A stretch of 51,408 nt of DNA from Flavonifractor sp963557075 (GCA_963557075.1 CAUWDA010000014.1:1-51408), one strand, 5' to 3'; counted from the stretch's first letter, positions 15,021 through 24,210 are shown. The notes: generated from the letters alone by a model not told the origin. A program made the numbers and translations.

Positions 15021-16803
15021 GCGGTTGTCCTCCATATGATTTTTTCTCTCTGAATTTGTCGCGGGCGGCCAGAAGCGGGTCCAGGTCGGACCCGCCCCGT
15101 TTTGCGGCTTCCGTCTCGATGATCTCTATGTAGTCGCGCAGCGCCTGGCTGCGGTTGGAAGGGGATTCCGGCTGTTCCAGAATACCCGTGATGTGGCTCA
15201 TTTCCTCCGGCGTCAGCGTGCCGGACAGCGCGCCCAGCTGTAGGCTCAACCCCTGGGCGTGCCGCTGTTGGAGCAGCACGAAGAGCTTGGCCAGCAGGGG
15301 AGAGGAGAACTGGTCCGGCGCCAGAGACTCTGTCTGGTCCAGCAGGGTCGGGTCCAGCAGCAGCAGCCGGATCACGCCCTCCTCCGCCCGGGCGGAGCGG
15401 ATGTTCTGATAACGCAGCTCCCTGGAGCGGGGCTGAAGCTGGGCAGCAGGAGTCAGGTCCTTTTTGGACTGGAGCTTCTTGGCCCTCCAGGCCCGGTCCT
15501 TCCGATAGCGGGCCACCTCCTGGGCCATGGCGGCGGCAGAGATGCCCCCGGCGGCAGCGGCCTTGTTGCCGTAGATCTCCCGCTCGATGGGGCTTTGCAG
15601 GGCGGCCACGGTGGCTACTGCGTCCTTCAGATAGGCCAGCCGCCCCTCCTCGGTGGACAGGTCGTGCTTGCTTTGCAGACTGTCCAGCCTGTAGTCATTC
15701 TGCCCGGCGCTGCCGTTGAGGCATTTTTCAAAGGCGGCGGGGCCGAATCGCTTGATGAAATCGTCCGGGTCCTGTTTGACCGGCTTGCCCTGGTCGTCTA
15801 TGGCGTTGGGCAGCTGGAGCACCCGGACGGAGAGGTCGGCGTTTTTCAAAACATTCAGCACCCGGTCGGTGGACTGCTTGCCGGCGGAGTCGTTGTCGTA
15901 GCACAGCACCAGCTCCTTGGTGTACCGGGCCAGGGTGCGGGCGTGGTCCTCGGTGAGGGCGGTACCCATAGTGGCCACCACGTTGTCAAAGCCCGCCTGG
16001 TGCAGGGTGATGACGTCGATATTGCCCTCTACCAGGACCAGGTTGGATCGCTTGGTGTTTTTGGCGAAGTTGAGGGCGTAGATGAGCCGCCCCTTTTTAA
16101 AGAGGGTGGTCTCGGGGGTGTTCAGGTACTTGGCGCCCTCAAGACCGGGGAGGAGACGGCTGGTGAAGCCCACCACGTCCCCCCGCACGTCGATGACGGG
16201 GAGCATAAGGCGGGAGCGGAACTTGTCGTAGATGCCGCCGTTTTTTCCCGCCACCGCAAGTCCCGCGTCGATGAGCTCCATCTTGGTGTACCCCTTGGCG
16301 GTCATGGCCCGGGTCAGTGCGTCCCACTGGTCGGGAGCGGCGCCCAGACCAAAGTGGGTGGCGGTGCGGGGGGAGATCTGCCGCTGGGCGATGTAATCCT
16401 GCACACGCCTGCCATCAGGGCCGACGAGATAGCTGTGGTAAAACCGGGCGGCGTCCCGGGTCAGATCCAGAAGCCTGGTCCGCTTTTTGCGGTAAGCCTC
16501 ATTTTCGCCGCTCTCCGGTACCTCCAGCCCGGCCCGCTTGGCCAGCAGCTTGACCGCGTCCACAAAGGGCAGGTTTTCTATCTCCATCACAAAGGAGATC
16601 ACCCCGCCCCCCTTGCCGCAGCCGAAACAGTGGTAGATCTGCTTGTCCGGAGAGACGGAGAAGGAGGGGGTCTTTTCGTTGTGAAAAGGACACAAGCCCC
16701 ACAGGTTGCTGCCCTTCTTGGTGAGGGAGACATAGGAGGAGACCACATCGGTGATGTCGCTGCGGGCCACCAGATCGTCAATAAATTGTTCCGGTATCGC
16801 CAC
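15013..16803 (-). CDS. dnaG: DNA primase
   Basis: A 596-residue DnaG, which makes RNA primers at the replication fork. The CHC2 zinc ribbon has Cys38, His41, Cys59 and Cys62. The TOPRIM catalytic core follows, with LVLVEGNIDVITLHQAG near residue 256 and the DxD-like CYDNDSAGK near 303. A helicase-binding C-terminal domain ends the protein. The GTG at 16803 lies six bases after AAGGAGG; a TTG ten codons upstream would put that site inside the gene. It is coupled to rpoD by overlap, the classic macromolecular-synthesis operon. Confidence 0.95.
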
Positions 16804-17189
16804 AGTGGCCCTCCTTCCGACTATCTTTTCCAATAGATCCCATTCTCATACCGGTATAACTGTAAAGTGATATCGCATTACGGGGTTGCGGCTTAAAATC
16901 AGGCCGATGGATCAATGGCGCCGATAAAAACCTTTGGTTTCAACGGCTGTCAATGGAAACTACTTCACGCTCCAGGACTTGGGGATGAATGCATCGCCAA
17001 ACTGCTCTACGGCGTACTTATCCGTCATACCGGAAATATAGTCGCAGTCCCCACGCGGCAGGCCGCGCGGGGGCCCCGATTTTCACTTCCTCGGGCGAAG
17101 TGAATTCGCCCTGCGGCAAGGTTTTGCCGCAGGCAAAACGCTTGGCGCGCAGACGCGCGTCCCGCTTCCGCGGGTCCCGGTCGTCTGCG
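16804..17189. other. Non-coding region upstream of dnaG with dgt-tail copy and hairpins
   Basis: No intact gene. From dnaG outward it holds the dnaG leader, a lone TTGACA on the minus strand (16947-16952) without a convincing -10, the duplicated dgt 3' end (16959-17047), and a hairpin cluster (17048-17189). Confidence 0.7.
16959..17047 (-). pseudogene. Duplicated 3' end of dgt (28 codons plus stop)
   Basis: These 89 bases are identical to 17190-17278, the true end of dgt, and would encode CDYISGMTDKYAVEQFG and the rest of the tail through the stop. There is no upstream coding sequence, so it is a fragment. Perfect identity implies a recent event or ongoing conversion. The copies are in direct orientation with 142 bases between them. 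Confidence 0.9.
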
Positions 17190-17193
17190 ACTA
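17039..17193. repeat. Hairpin cluster between the two dgt tails
   Basis: The insert contains at least five short palindromes: 17054-17067, 17082-17104, 17111-17132, 17146-17159 and 17161-17174. Hairpin 17082-17104 and an alternative pairing 17093-17111 exclude each other. Its outer edges carry a 9-bp inverted repeat (TAGTCGCAG at 17039-17047, CTGCGACTA at 17185-17193) that overlaps the dgt copies. No open frame of note. Confidence 0.65.
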
Positions 17194-17278
17194 CTTCACG
17201 CTCCAGGACTTGGGGATGAATGCATCGCCAAACTGCTCTACGGCGTACTTATCCGTCATACCGGAAATATAGTCGCAG
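17190..17278 (-). repeat. Direct repeat, functional copy at the end of dgt
   Basis: The partner of 16959-17047: 89 of 89 bases identical. This copy is continuous with the dgt reading frame. Confidence 0.92.
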
Positions 17279-18195
17279 ACGGCGCGCTCCACGCCCTCCT
17301 CCACCCGGATATCCTGGTATTCCGGGGGCAGCTTGTCCGGGTCTTTCACATAGTACTCGAAGAGGCGGCGCAGCATGTCCTGGGCCTTGCCCTCCTCGCC
17401 CTTGGCCACCGGGCTGCGGTAGACATATTCAAACATAAAGGCCCGCAGTTCGTGCATGGCGTCCCGACAGGCAGGGGATTGAACGATGTCGTTCTTTCCG
17501 GCGGACTGGGTGATGATGTCCACCGTCAGGGTGTTGATCCGTTCGGAGTGGGTGAAGCCCAGCACCTGGGAGACCGACAGGGGTATGTCCATGGGGTAGA
17601 TGATCTTGCCCCGCATGGCGTCGTCGATATCGTGGTTGATGTAGGCGATCTTGTCGGCCAGCCGGAGCAGCCGGCCCTCCAGAGTCTCAGCCTGCTCGGG
17701 TCCTGTATGGCAGAGGATGCCCCGCCGGACCTCGTAGGTCAGGTTCAGACCGTCGCCGTCCCGCTCCAGCCGGTCCACCACCCGCAGGGACTGCTCGTTG
17801 TGGGCAAAGCCCCCCGGCATGATCTCATTGAGCACCCGCTCTCCGGCGTGTCCGAAGGGGGTGTGCCCCAGGTCGTGCCCATAGGCGGCGGCCTCGGCCA
17901 GATCCTCATTGAGCCGCAGGCCCCGGGCGATGGTGCGGGCGATGCGGCTGACCTCGATGGTATGGGTCATGCGGGTGCGGTAGTGGTCCCCTTCCGGCTC
18001 CAGAAAGACCTGGGTCTTGTGCTTGAGCCGCCGGAAGGCCTTGGAGTGGACGATGCGGTCAATGTCCCGCTGAAAGCAGGTCCGGGTAGGACATGGCTCC
18101 AGGGGGCGGGGACGGCCCCTGGACTGGACGGACCGGCAGGCGTAGGGAGAGAGCATGGCCGCTTCGGCGGCCTCTGTCTGTTCACGCAGCAGCAT
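17191..18195 (-). CDS. dgt: dGTP triphosphohydrolase (dGTPase, HD domain)
   Basis: A 334-residue HD-superfamily protein of the dGTPase group, which cleaves dNTPs to deoxynucleosides and triphosphate. RLKHKTQVF and the metal-binding H...HD pattern (RMTHTIEV near residue 77, AAAYGHDLGHTPFGHAGE near 105-122) are intact, with a further D in LADKIAYINHDIDDA near 190. Length fits the shorter bacterial dGTPase-like form. It lies upstream of dnaG on the same strand, a common clostridial order. Its last 28 codons are duplicated downstream. Confidence 0.9.
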   Translation of the reverse strand: MLLREQTEAAEAAMLSPYACRSVQSRGRPRPLEPCPTRTCFQRDIDRIVHSKAFRRLKHKTQVFLEPEGDHYRTRMTHTIEVSRIARTIARGLRLNEDLAEAAAYGHDLGHTPFGHAGERVLNEIMPGGFAHNEQSLRVVDRLERDGDGLNLTYEVRRGILCHTGPEQAETLEGRLLRLADKIAYINHDIDDAMRGKIIYPMDIPLSVSQVLGFTHSERINTLTVDIITQSAGKNDIVQSPACRDAMHELRAFMFEYVYRSPVAKGEEGKAQDMLRRLFEYYVKDPDKLPPEYQDIRVEEGVERAVCDYISGMTDKYAVEQFGDAFIPKSWSVK

Positions 18196-18306
18196 AGGCG
18201 CTCACCAGCCTCTCAGTAAATTCTAAGCCTGATTCTATATACGCCGCCGAACGGGAAAAACCCTCTTTTTTTCGTAAAATTTTTATCCGGCAGACCGGAA
18301 AGCCGG

Positions 18307-18984
18307 TCAGAGCCGGTCAGGACTACCCTCTGCTCCGGTAAGCAGGGCCAGCAGAGCGGCGGGAGAGGAGAGGATGGAGCGGGCCCCACGGCTGCGGAGG
18401 AAATCGGCATCCCGGAATCCCCAGCTCACAGACAGGCAGGGCAGCCCGGCGTTGCGGGCAGTTTCGATATCCACCTCGGAATCCCCCACATAGACCGCCC
18501 CCTCGGCGTCGGCCTCCAGCTCTGCCAGAGCGCGGAGCACGGTATCGGGGGCGGGCTTGCGGGCCACGGTTTCAGATTCGCCGATGGCCACCCTGATCCG
18601 GTCCCCGAAGTAGGACGCACACAGGCCCTTGACCGCGCCGTCAAATTTATTGGAGACCACGGCCAGCTTGATCCCGGCCTGATTCAGGCTGTCCAGCAGC
18701 GCCAGGATACCGGGGTAGGGGGCGGTGCGGTTCTCCATGTTGAGCAGGTAGTGGGCCCGGAAATCGGCCAGACACTGGGCCTTCTCCTGTTCGGGAGTGC
18801 CCGCAGGAACGGCCAGGTGGATGAGCTGTCCTACGCCGTTGCCCACAAAACGGCGGATCTCGTCCAGGGAGCGGAGGGGCATTTTGTGGAGGGCCAGGAC
18901 GTAGTTGGTGCTGTCGGCCAGATCCTGAAGGGTGTCCAGCAGAGTGCCGTCCAGGTCAAAGATCACGGTGCGATAGGGAATCAT
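18307..18984 (-). CDS. HAD-superfamily phosphatase (phosphoglycolate phosphatase-like)
   Basis: A 225-residue HAD hydrolase. Motif I FDLDGTLLDT (about residues 8-17) gives the nucleophile, VVSNK (about 110) motif II, and YVGDSEVDIETA (about 165) motif IV. The helical cap between motifs I and II is the Gph/PGMB type. The substrate is not determined by sequence; 2-phosphoglycolate or another small sugar phosphate is likely. The ATG at 18984 follows AAGGAGG. A 111-base gap separates it from dgt. Confidence 0.85.
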   Translation of the reverse strand: MIPYRTVIFDLDGTLLDTLQDLADSTNYVLALHKMPLRSLDEIRRFVGNGVGQLIHLAVPAGTPEQEKAQCLADFRAHYLLNMENRTAPYPGILALLDSLNQAGIKLAVVSNKFDGAVKGLCASYFGDRIRVAIGESETVARKPAPDTVLRALAELEADAEGAVYVGDSEVDIETARNAGLPCLSVSWGFRDADFLRSRGARSILSSPAALLALLTGAEGSPDRL

Positions 18985-19042
18985 AGTGTGCCTCCTTGAT
19001 AATATCAAACAGCGGGGGAGCGCGTTTCAAGAGGATGGAGCA

Positions 19043-19070
19043 GGGCTGCCGCGACTGGTCGCGGCAGCCC
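19043..19070 (-). terminator. Hairpin after the glycosyltransferase gene
   Basis: Perfect 13-bp GC-rich arms (19043-19055 with 19058-19070) 20 bases past the stop. There is no T run on the minus strand, so it may be a weak terminator or RNA stabiliser. Confidence 0.5.
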
Positions 19071-19090
19071 CGATGCGCTCGCGGGAAAGG

Positions 19091-20167
19091 TCAGTACAGG
19101 CCGTTGGCGGAGAGGATCTGCATCACCTGATGGGCCCGATTGGACCAGGCGGCGGCGGCTCCGTGTTCCCGGCGGCGGACGGCGGGCCAGCCAGCTGGCT
19201 CCTCCAGAGCGCGCATACACATCCGGACAAATTCGCCGGGGGTGTGGGCGGCGTAGATCACGTCGGGGAAATGCTCCACATGGTCGGGGTAGAACATGGC
19301 CACGATGGGCTTGCCGGAGGCGAGATACTCATAGATCCGGCTGGGTACGATGTCGCTGCCGTAATCGGAGCGGCGCAGCAGGTGGAGACAGACGTCAAAC
19401 CGGGCGAGATAATCGGGGATCTCCACCGGCAGCTGGCGGCTCAGCAGGCGCACGTTGGGCAGGGCCTCCAGGACGCGCAGCTGGGGATTATGGCCCTCCC
19501 GCCGGCCTACAAAAACGAAGGTGCACCGGGGGAGGGCCCGGGCGGCCTGGATCACCGGGGTCAGGTCCAGGTCCTCCCACAAAGTGCCGGTAAAGCCCAG
19601 CACCGGGCCGTCGAGGTCGGCCAGCGGCGGGGGGCATTCCGTACTGGCGCGGGAGAACATGGGGTAGCTCACCCCGTTGGGTACCAGAGCGATGTTGTCG
19701 CTGCATGGGGACAGGTGGTCCACCAGCCCGGTGGAGGCGGCAAACACCACATCGGCGGCCAGGGCCAGGTCGCTCTCCCACTCGGGGGGCGTGTCCATCC
19801 AGTCCTGGTCGCAGTCATATACCACTCCATGATGGGGAATGGCGTCCAGCAGGTGGACGTGTTCGGGGGCGGTGCACCACAGCAGCGGTTCCCGGAACCG
19901 GTGCAGATCCATCAGTTTGAGGATGTGGCGGGCCTGCCGGCGGGAGAGGAGCATCCGCAGCAGCCGCTGGTCCTCTGCCGGCTCTGGAGCGGCGGGCAGG
20001 GGGTAGACCGTCAGCTCAGGGCGCACTTTGCGCCCCTCTCTGCGGCCGCCCCGGGCGGGGGGCTCCAGAAAGAGGATCTTGGCCCCCTTCAGCCGGGTCA
20101 TCAGCTGCTGGGTGCGGGTGGGGATGGTGCTCCAGGGCTGGGAAGCAAGGCATAGGATCTGTTTCAA
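19091..20167 (-). CDS. Glycosyltransferase (GT-B fold, TuaH-like)
   Basis: A 358-residue GT-B glycosyltransferase. The C-terminal donor half has GFTGTLWEDLDL, FVFVGRREGHN, LPVEIPDYLARFDVCLHLLR and SRIYEYLASGKPIVAM (about 270-310), features of GT1/GT4 enzymes and of TuaH-type envelope transferases. The TTG start at 20167 overlaps the stop of the upstream gene (TTGA, 20164-20167) and has GGAGG ten bases before it; the longer ATG frame would run deep into the upstream gene. Coupling to a GT4-CsaB fusion indicates synthesis of the same wall polymer. Sugar specificity is unknown. Confidence 0.83.
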   Translation of the reverse strand: MKQILCLASQPWSTIPTRTQQLMTRLKGAKILFLEPPARGGRREGRKVRPELTVYPLPAAPEPAEDQRLLRMLLSRRQARHILKLMDLHRFREPLLWCTAPEHVHLLDAIPHHGVVYDCDQDWMDTPPEWESDLALAADVVFAASTGLVDHLSPCSDNIALVPNGVSYPMFSRASTECPPPLADLDGPVLGFTGTLWEDLDLTPVIQAARALPRCTFVFVGRREGHNPQLRVLEALPNVRLLSRQLPVEIPDYLARFDVCLHLLRRSDYGSDIVPSRIYEYLASGKPIVAMFYPDHVEHFPDVIYAAHTPGEFVRMCMRALEEPAGWPAVRRREHGAAAAWSNRAHQVMQILSANGLY

Positions 20168-22395
20168 CGGGACGGTCCCTCCAAAAGGCGGCGGGCGGTC
20201 TCCTGATTCCGCTCCTCGACCTGACGCAGGCGGTCCACCCCTTCGGACAAAAAGACGGAATCCCCAATGCGGGCATGGACGGCGTCGATATAGCCGCACA
20301 GGGTCTCTGCCGTGACCTGCTCCAGGTCGGTATAGAGATCCTGACCGATGTAGGAGAGGAAGGAGCTGATCTTCTGGTCGTACACCACGCCTACCAGAGG
20401 CACCCCCTGCCCGGCGGAAAACACCAGAGCATGGAGCCGCATGGAGATGACCGCCTGCATCCGGGCGAACAGGCCGATGGTGTGGTCGGAGCTGCCGGTG
20501 TAGGTCAGTACATGGTGGGGGGCCTTCATGTGGGAGGCGGCCAGCTTGGCGGCATCCACATCCAGCCGGCGCTCAATGGGGAGGAACACGGGGGTCAGGC
20601 CGTATTTCTCATAGGCGTAGTCGGCGGCGGCGGCAAAAATGGGGGCCTTTTCCTCAAATCCGGGCCAGGGCCGCAGGGAGAAGCCGATATATTTGCCGTG
20701 GGGGTCGATGCCCTGACTCTCCAGAATGCCGTCCACCACCGGGTCGGGTGCGGCGGGCAGGATGACGGTGGGGTCGGCGGAGAGGATGATCTCCGGCCGT
20801 GTGACCCCCATATCAGCCAGCTCCTCCCGGGAGTGGGTGTCCCGCAGGGTGATGGCGTCCACGCTCTTCTGGAGTACCTTGGAGGCCCGGCGGCGGTTGG
20901 CGGGGGAGTGGATGGGGCCGATGCCGCAGCCGTACATCATGACCTGATTGCCCAGCTTTTTGGCCCAGGAGATGGTAAAGAGATAGAACCACAGGGAGCG
21001 GTGACTGGTCACATCCTGCATCAGGGAGCCGCCGCCGTTGATATAAAGCTTGGTCTTGCGCATCCGCCACAGGAACTTGGGGAAAGCAAAGGTATAGATG
21101 GAGTTGACCCGGTAGGTGAGCCGGGTGTCCGCAGGGCTGCGGGAGAGGACCCAGATAGGCAGGTCGGGGTCGATCTGCCGCAGCTCGGTGACGATGGCCT
21201 CCAGAATGGCGTCGTCACCGGCGTTGCCTCTGCCGTAAGCGCCGCACACCAGAGCGCCGTCCCGGCGGCCCGCCTGACGGTTCTGGCGGCGGAGGATGGA
21301 TTCGTAAATGGTGAGCTGCCGCTGGAGGGTGCTCTCCAGGGAATAATCCTCCTTGGCCCGCTGGTAGAGCCGCTGGCCCATGTGGCGGCGCAGGTCCGGG
21401 TCCTTGGCCAGGGTGACCAGATGGCGGGAGAGGGTCTCCGCGTCTCCGGCCTCAAAGAGAAAGCCGTGAATACCATGTTCGATCAGATAGGGGACGCCGC
21501 CCACCCGGCTGGCCACCGTAGGCAGACCGGCCCGGGCTCCCTCGGTGAGGGAGTAGGGGAAGGTCTCGGACAGGGAGGTGAGGGTATTGATGTCCAGGGC
21601 GTTGTAGAAGCTGTCGGTGTCGGTGATCCAACCGGCAAAGCACACCTGCTCCTCCACCCCGAGCTCCCGGGCCAGCCCCTTCAGCAGTTCCATCTGTTCG
21701 CCGTCACCGGCGATGAGCAGCCGCAGATAGGGGCACTCCTTATGGGCCAGGGCGAAGCCGCGGATCAGGGTGGCGATGTCCTTTACCGGATTGAGCCGGG
21801 CGGCGATACCCACCACCACCGAGTCCTGGTCGGCCTTCAGGCCAACGCTTTTCCAGTAGGCCTCCCGATCCAGGGCGGGGGTGCGGGGGGTGAAATCAAT
21901 GCCGTTGTAAATGGTGAACAGTTTGTCCGGGGCAAAGCCCCGGGAGATGAGCAGGTTGGTCATGGCGTCGGAGACGCCGATGCGGTAGTCCAGCCGCCGG
22001 AGAGAGATGGTGTTGATGGTGCCATAGGTGAGGCGGGAGAAGGGGCGCCCCAGGTAATCCAGCCGGTAGTCGGAGTGAACGGTGGTGACCACCGGCAGGC
22101 CGGTGGCCTTCCGCAGCATGGCGCCCATCAGGTTGCCCCGGGCGCCGTGGCAGTGGAGGATCTGATAGCCGCCCTCCACGATCATCTTTTTCAGCGTGTT
22201 GCGGACCTTCAGCAGATTGCGTCCCGGCAGGACCACCGTATGGATGCCCAGCTCCCGGGCTTCCTGAGCAAAAGGTCCCTCCATAAAGCACACCATGGTC
22301 ACGTCGATGGTACGGGATAAATTTTGAAGCAGCATGTGGACGTGGGTCTTGGCCCCGCCGCTGTCGCCGCCGGAGATCAGGTGCATGACCTTCAT
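20164..22395 (-). CDS. csaB: Fused GT4 glycosyltransferase / polysaccharide pyruvyl transferase (CsaB)
   Basis: A 743-residue two-domain protein. Residues 1 to about 370 are a GT4 glycosyltransferase: GGDSGGAKTHVHML at the N-terminus, IYNGIDF near 167, IAARLNPVKD near 200 and the donor site EGARAGLPT near 285. From about 377 it is CsaB: GAYGRGNAGDDAILEAI near 388, YINGGGSLMQD, GIGPI, and MRLHALVFSAG near 652. CsaB puts pyruvate ketals on secondary wall polymers that hold SLH-domain proteins. The usual form is two separate genes. The ATG at 22395 has GGAGG ten bases upstream. The stop overlaps the next glycosyltransferase. Confidence 0.88.
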   Translation of the reverse strand: MKVMHLISGGDSGGAKTHVHMLLQNLSRTIDVTMVCFMEGPFAQEARELGIHTVVLPGRNLLKVRNTLKKMIVEGGYQILHCHGARGNLMGAMLRKATGLPVVTTVHSDYRLDYLGRPFSRLTYGTINTISLRRLDYRIGVSDAMTNLLISRGFAPDKLFTIYNGIDFTPRTPALDREAYWKSVGLKADQDSVVVGIAARLNPVKDIATLIRGFALAHKECPYLRLLIAGDGEQMELLKGLARELGVEEQVCFAGWITDTDSFYNALDINTLTSLSETFPYSLTEGARAGLPTVASRVGGVPYLIEHGIHGFLFEAGDAETLSRHLVTLAKDPDLRRHMGQRLYQRAKEDYSLESTLQRQLTIYESILRRQNRQAGRRDGALVCGAYGRGNAGDDAILEAIVTELRQIDPDLPIWVLSRSPADTRLTYRVNSIYTFAFPKFLWRMRKTKLYINGGGSLMQDVTSHRSLWFYLFTISWAKKLGNQVMMYGCGIGPIHSPANRRRASKVLQKSVDAITLRDTHSREELADMGVTRPEIILSADPTVILPAAPDPVVDGILESQGIDPHGKYIGFSLRPWPGFEEKAPIFAAAADYAYEKYGLTPVFLPIERRLDVDAAKLAASHMKAPHHVLTYTGSSDHTIGLFARMQAVISMRLHALVFSAGQGVPLVGVVYDQKISSFLSYIGQDLYTDLEQVTAETLCGYIDAVHARIGDSVFLSEGVDRLRQVEERNQETARRLLEGPSR

Positions 22396-22421
22396 GAAAG
22401 CAAAACCTCCAAAGAAAGTAC

Positions 22422-22451
22422 TTGTGTCTTTGTGGGGATGTATGATACAAT
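22422..22451 (+). promoter_or_regulatory. Promoter of the DUF4330 gene
   Basis: -35 TTGTGT at 22422-22427, 18-base spacer, -10 TACAAT at 22446-22451. It lies in the 115-base divergent gap shared with the csaB fusion gene, whose own promoter I could not place with confidence. Confidence 0.5.
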
Positions 22452-22510
22452 AACCCGGTACCATTGTACCAAGAGCGACATGAATTTACAACCTCGGAGG
22501 CTGCAAAAAG

Positions 22511-23023
22511 ATGATAGACGAAAAGGGAAGACTGTTTGGCAAAATCAACATCGTGGACCTGCTGGTGATCCTGGTGCTTGTGATCGCGGCGGTGGTGCTG
22601 GGCGTGAAGTTCCTCAAGCCGGGCAACAGCGGAGCCGCGGGCGGCGGCAGTGCCGGCACCCGTGTGGAGTATACCGTGCTGGTGAAAAACGTGCAGCCCG
22701 AAGTATATGAGAATGTCCAGAAGTATATCCCCTCCACCCTGATGGCTTCCGGCGAGCTGCTGGACGGTCAGGTGACCGGGGTCACCGCCGTGCCCCATGA
22801 GGACGCGGTCAGCGTGGACACCACCGACGGCTCCATCGAGCTGCCGGCGGAGAAGGGGCTGCTGGATCTGACCTTCACGGTGGAGTGCAACGTGACCAAC
22901 GCCATCACCACCGAGATCGGCACCCAGGAGGTGCGTGTGGGCAAGAATCACATCGTCAAGACCGATAAGTTCGAGTTGACCGGCGTGGTGACGGACTGCA
23001 CCTGGACCAAAAACGAGCAGTAA
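22511..23023 (+). CDS. DUF4330 domain protein
   Basis: A 170-residue protein opening MIDEKGRLFGKINIVDLLVI, the hallmark of DUF4330. It has one N-terminal transmembrane helix (about residues 14-36), a Gly/Ser-rich linker (about 40-50), and an extracytoplasmic beta-rich domain. The family often sits next to csaB and envelope glycosyltransferases, as here (divergent by 115 bases). Function is unknown; a role in assembling or anchoring the pyruvylated polymer is an inference from context. Confidence 0.82.
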   Translation: MIDEKGRLFGKINIVDLLVILVLVIAAVVLGVKFLKPGNSGAAGGGSAGTRVEYTVLVKNVQPEVYENVQKYIPSTLMASGELLDGQVTGVTAVPHEDAVSVDTTDGSIELPAEKGLLDLTFTVECNVTNAITTEIGTQEVRVGKNHIVKTDKFELTGVVTDCTWTKNEQ

Positions 23024-23044
23024 AAGACCGAATCACAGGACCAG

Positions 23045-23077
23045 AAGGGCGGCGGGCCTCGTACCGCCGTCCTTTTT
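23045..23077 (+). terminator. Terminator of the DUF4330 gene
   Basis: Eleven-bp stem (23045-23055 with about 23064-23074) followed by TTTTT, 22 bases after the stop. Some read-through to the PAP2 gene is possible. Confidence 0.75.
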
Positions 23078-23096
23078 GTAACAGGAGGTATGTAAG

Positions 23097-23633
23097 ATGT
23101 TCCAATGGCTGCTGAGTGCAGATGGCGGAGTGCTGCTTTGGATCCAGGATGTGCTGCGCTGCGCCGTGCTGGACCCTGTTTTGATGGTCTACACCCAGTT
23201 GGGCAATGCCGGGATCCTGTGGATCGCCCTCTCACTGCTGATGCTCTGCTGGCCCAGGACCCGGAAGGCGGGCTTTGTCAGCCTGATCGCCATGCTGCTG
23301 GGCCTGTTGTGTACCAATGTGGCGCTCAAGCATCTGGTGGGCCGGGCCCGTCCCTGGCTGACGGTGGAGGGGCTGATCCCCCTGGTAGCGGAGCACGACC
23401 CCAATTCCTTCCCCTCGGGTCACACCTGCGCCGCCTTTGCAGCGGCCTCCGCCTGGTGCCGCACCCTGCCCCGGCGGTGGATGAAGGTGACCGCCGTGGT
23501 GATGGCCGCCCTGATGGGCTTCTCCCGGCTCTATGTGGGGGTCCACTTCCCCTCAGACGTGCTGGCCGGTATGGCGGTTGGCCTGTTCTGCGGCTGGCTG
23601 GCCTGGCTGATCTGGAAGCGGCTGGCTGCCTAG
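23097..23633 (+). CDS. PAP2-family membrane phosphatase
   Basis: A 178-residue type 2 phosphatidic-acid phosphatase with five to six membrane helices. All three active-site motifs are present: KHLVGRARP (about residues 79-87), PSGHT (about 106-110), and SRLYVGVHFPSD (about 142-153). Bacterial homologues hydrolyse undecaprenyl pyrophosphate (BcrC-like), phosphatidic acid or phosphatidylglycerol phosphate. Beside wall-polymer genes, recycling of undecaprenyl pyrophosphate is the most economical guess. AGGAGG lies eight bases before the ATG. Confidence 0.87.
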   Translation: MFQWLLSADGGVLLWIQDVLRCAVLDPVLMVYTQLGNAGILWIALSLLMLCWPRTRKAGFVSLIAMLLGLLCTNVALKHLVGRARPWLTVEGLIPLVAEHDPNSFPSGHTCAAFAAASAWCRTLPRRWMKVTAVVMAALMGFSRLYVGVHFPSDVLAGMAVGLFCGWLAWLIWKRLAA

Positions 23634-23652
23634 CGGGACTGGGAGGCATAAC

Positions 23653-24198
23653 GTGCGGGGGAGAGAGACAGAGTCGGTTTTGCGGGACGGGTCGGTCTGC
23701 ATGCTGCGCAGCCCCGGAGCGGAGGACGGGGAAGCGGTGCTCCACCACATCCGGCGGGTAGCGGCGGAGAGCCCCTATACCGCGTTCCTGCCGGAGGATG
23801 TGCCTGGAACGCTGCGGGAGGAACAGACCTTCCTCAGGCGTCAGCTGGCCAGCCCAGACCGGTTGCTGCTGGGCTGCTTTGTGGCGGACCGGCTCATCGG
23901 TCTGGGCGGAGTGGGTCCGGTATCCGCCAGCAGTAAATGCCGCCACCGGGGGGAGCTGGCCATCACCATCCGCCGCCGCTGGTGGGGCCTGGGTCTGGGC
24001 CGGGGCCTGGTGGAGCGCCTTTGCCGGGAGGCGAGGGACCTGGGCTATGAGCAGATGGAGCTGGAGGTCATGGAGGACAACGCCCGGGCTGTGGCGCTGT
24101 ATGAGTGCTGCGGCTTTGTGACCTGCGGCCTGCTGCCCGATGCCTATCGGGCGGAGGGGGAGAGCCGGGCCGTGCAGATCATGGTAAAGAGACTCTAG
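23653..24198 (+). CDS. GNAT-family N-acetyltransferase
   Basis: A 181-residue GCN5-related acetyltransferase. The acetyl-CoA site lies at about residues 100-125 (ELAITIRRRWWGLGLGRGL), followed by LEVMEDNARAVALYECCGF, the usual C-terminal half of the fold. The substrate (a small amine or protein N-terminus) is not evident. It starts at the GTG at 23653, 19 bases after the PAP2 stop; the upstream GGGAGG is the likely ribosome site. Confidence 0.85.
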   Translation: MRGRETESVLRDGSVCMLRSPGAEDGEAVLHHIRRVAAESPYTAFLPEDVPGTLREEQTFLRRQLASPDRLLLGCFVADRLIGLGGVGPVSASSKCRHRGELAITIRRRWWGLGLGRGLVERLCREARDLGYEQMELEVMEDNARAVALYECCGFVTCGLLPDAYRAEGESRAVQIMVKRL

Positions 24199-24210
24199 GA
24201 AAAAAGGACA

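Noticed and set aside
16921..16960. dnaG promoter using TTGACA at 16947-16952
   Set aside because: The -35 is good but the best -10 at 17-18 bases is poor (TTTTAT), and it would need a leader of over 100 bases. Not listed as a promoter.
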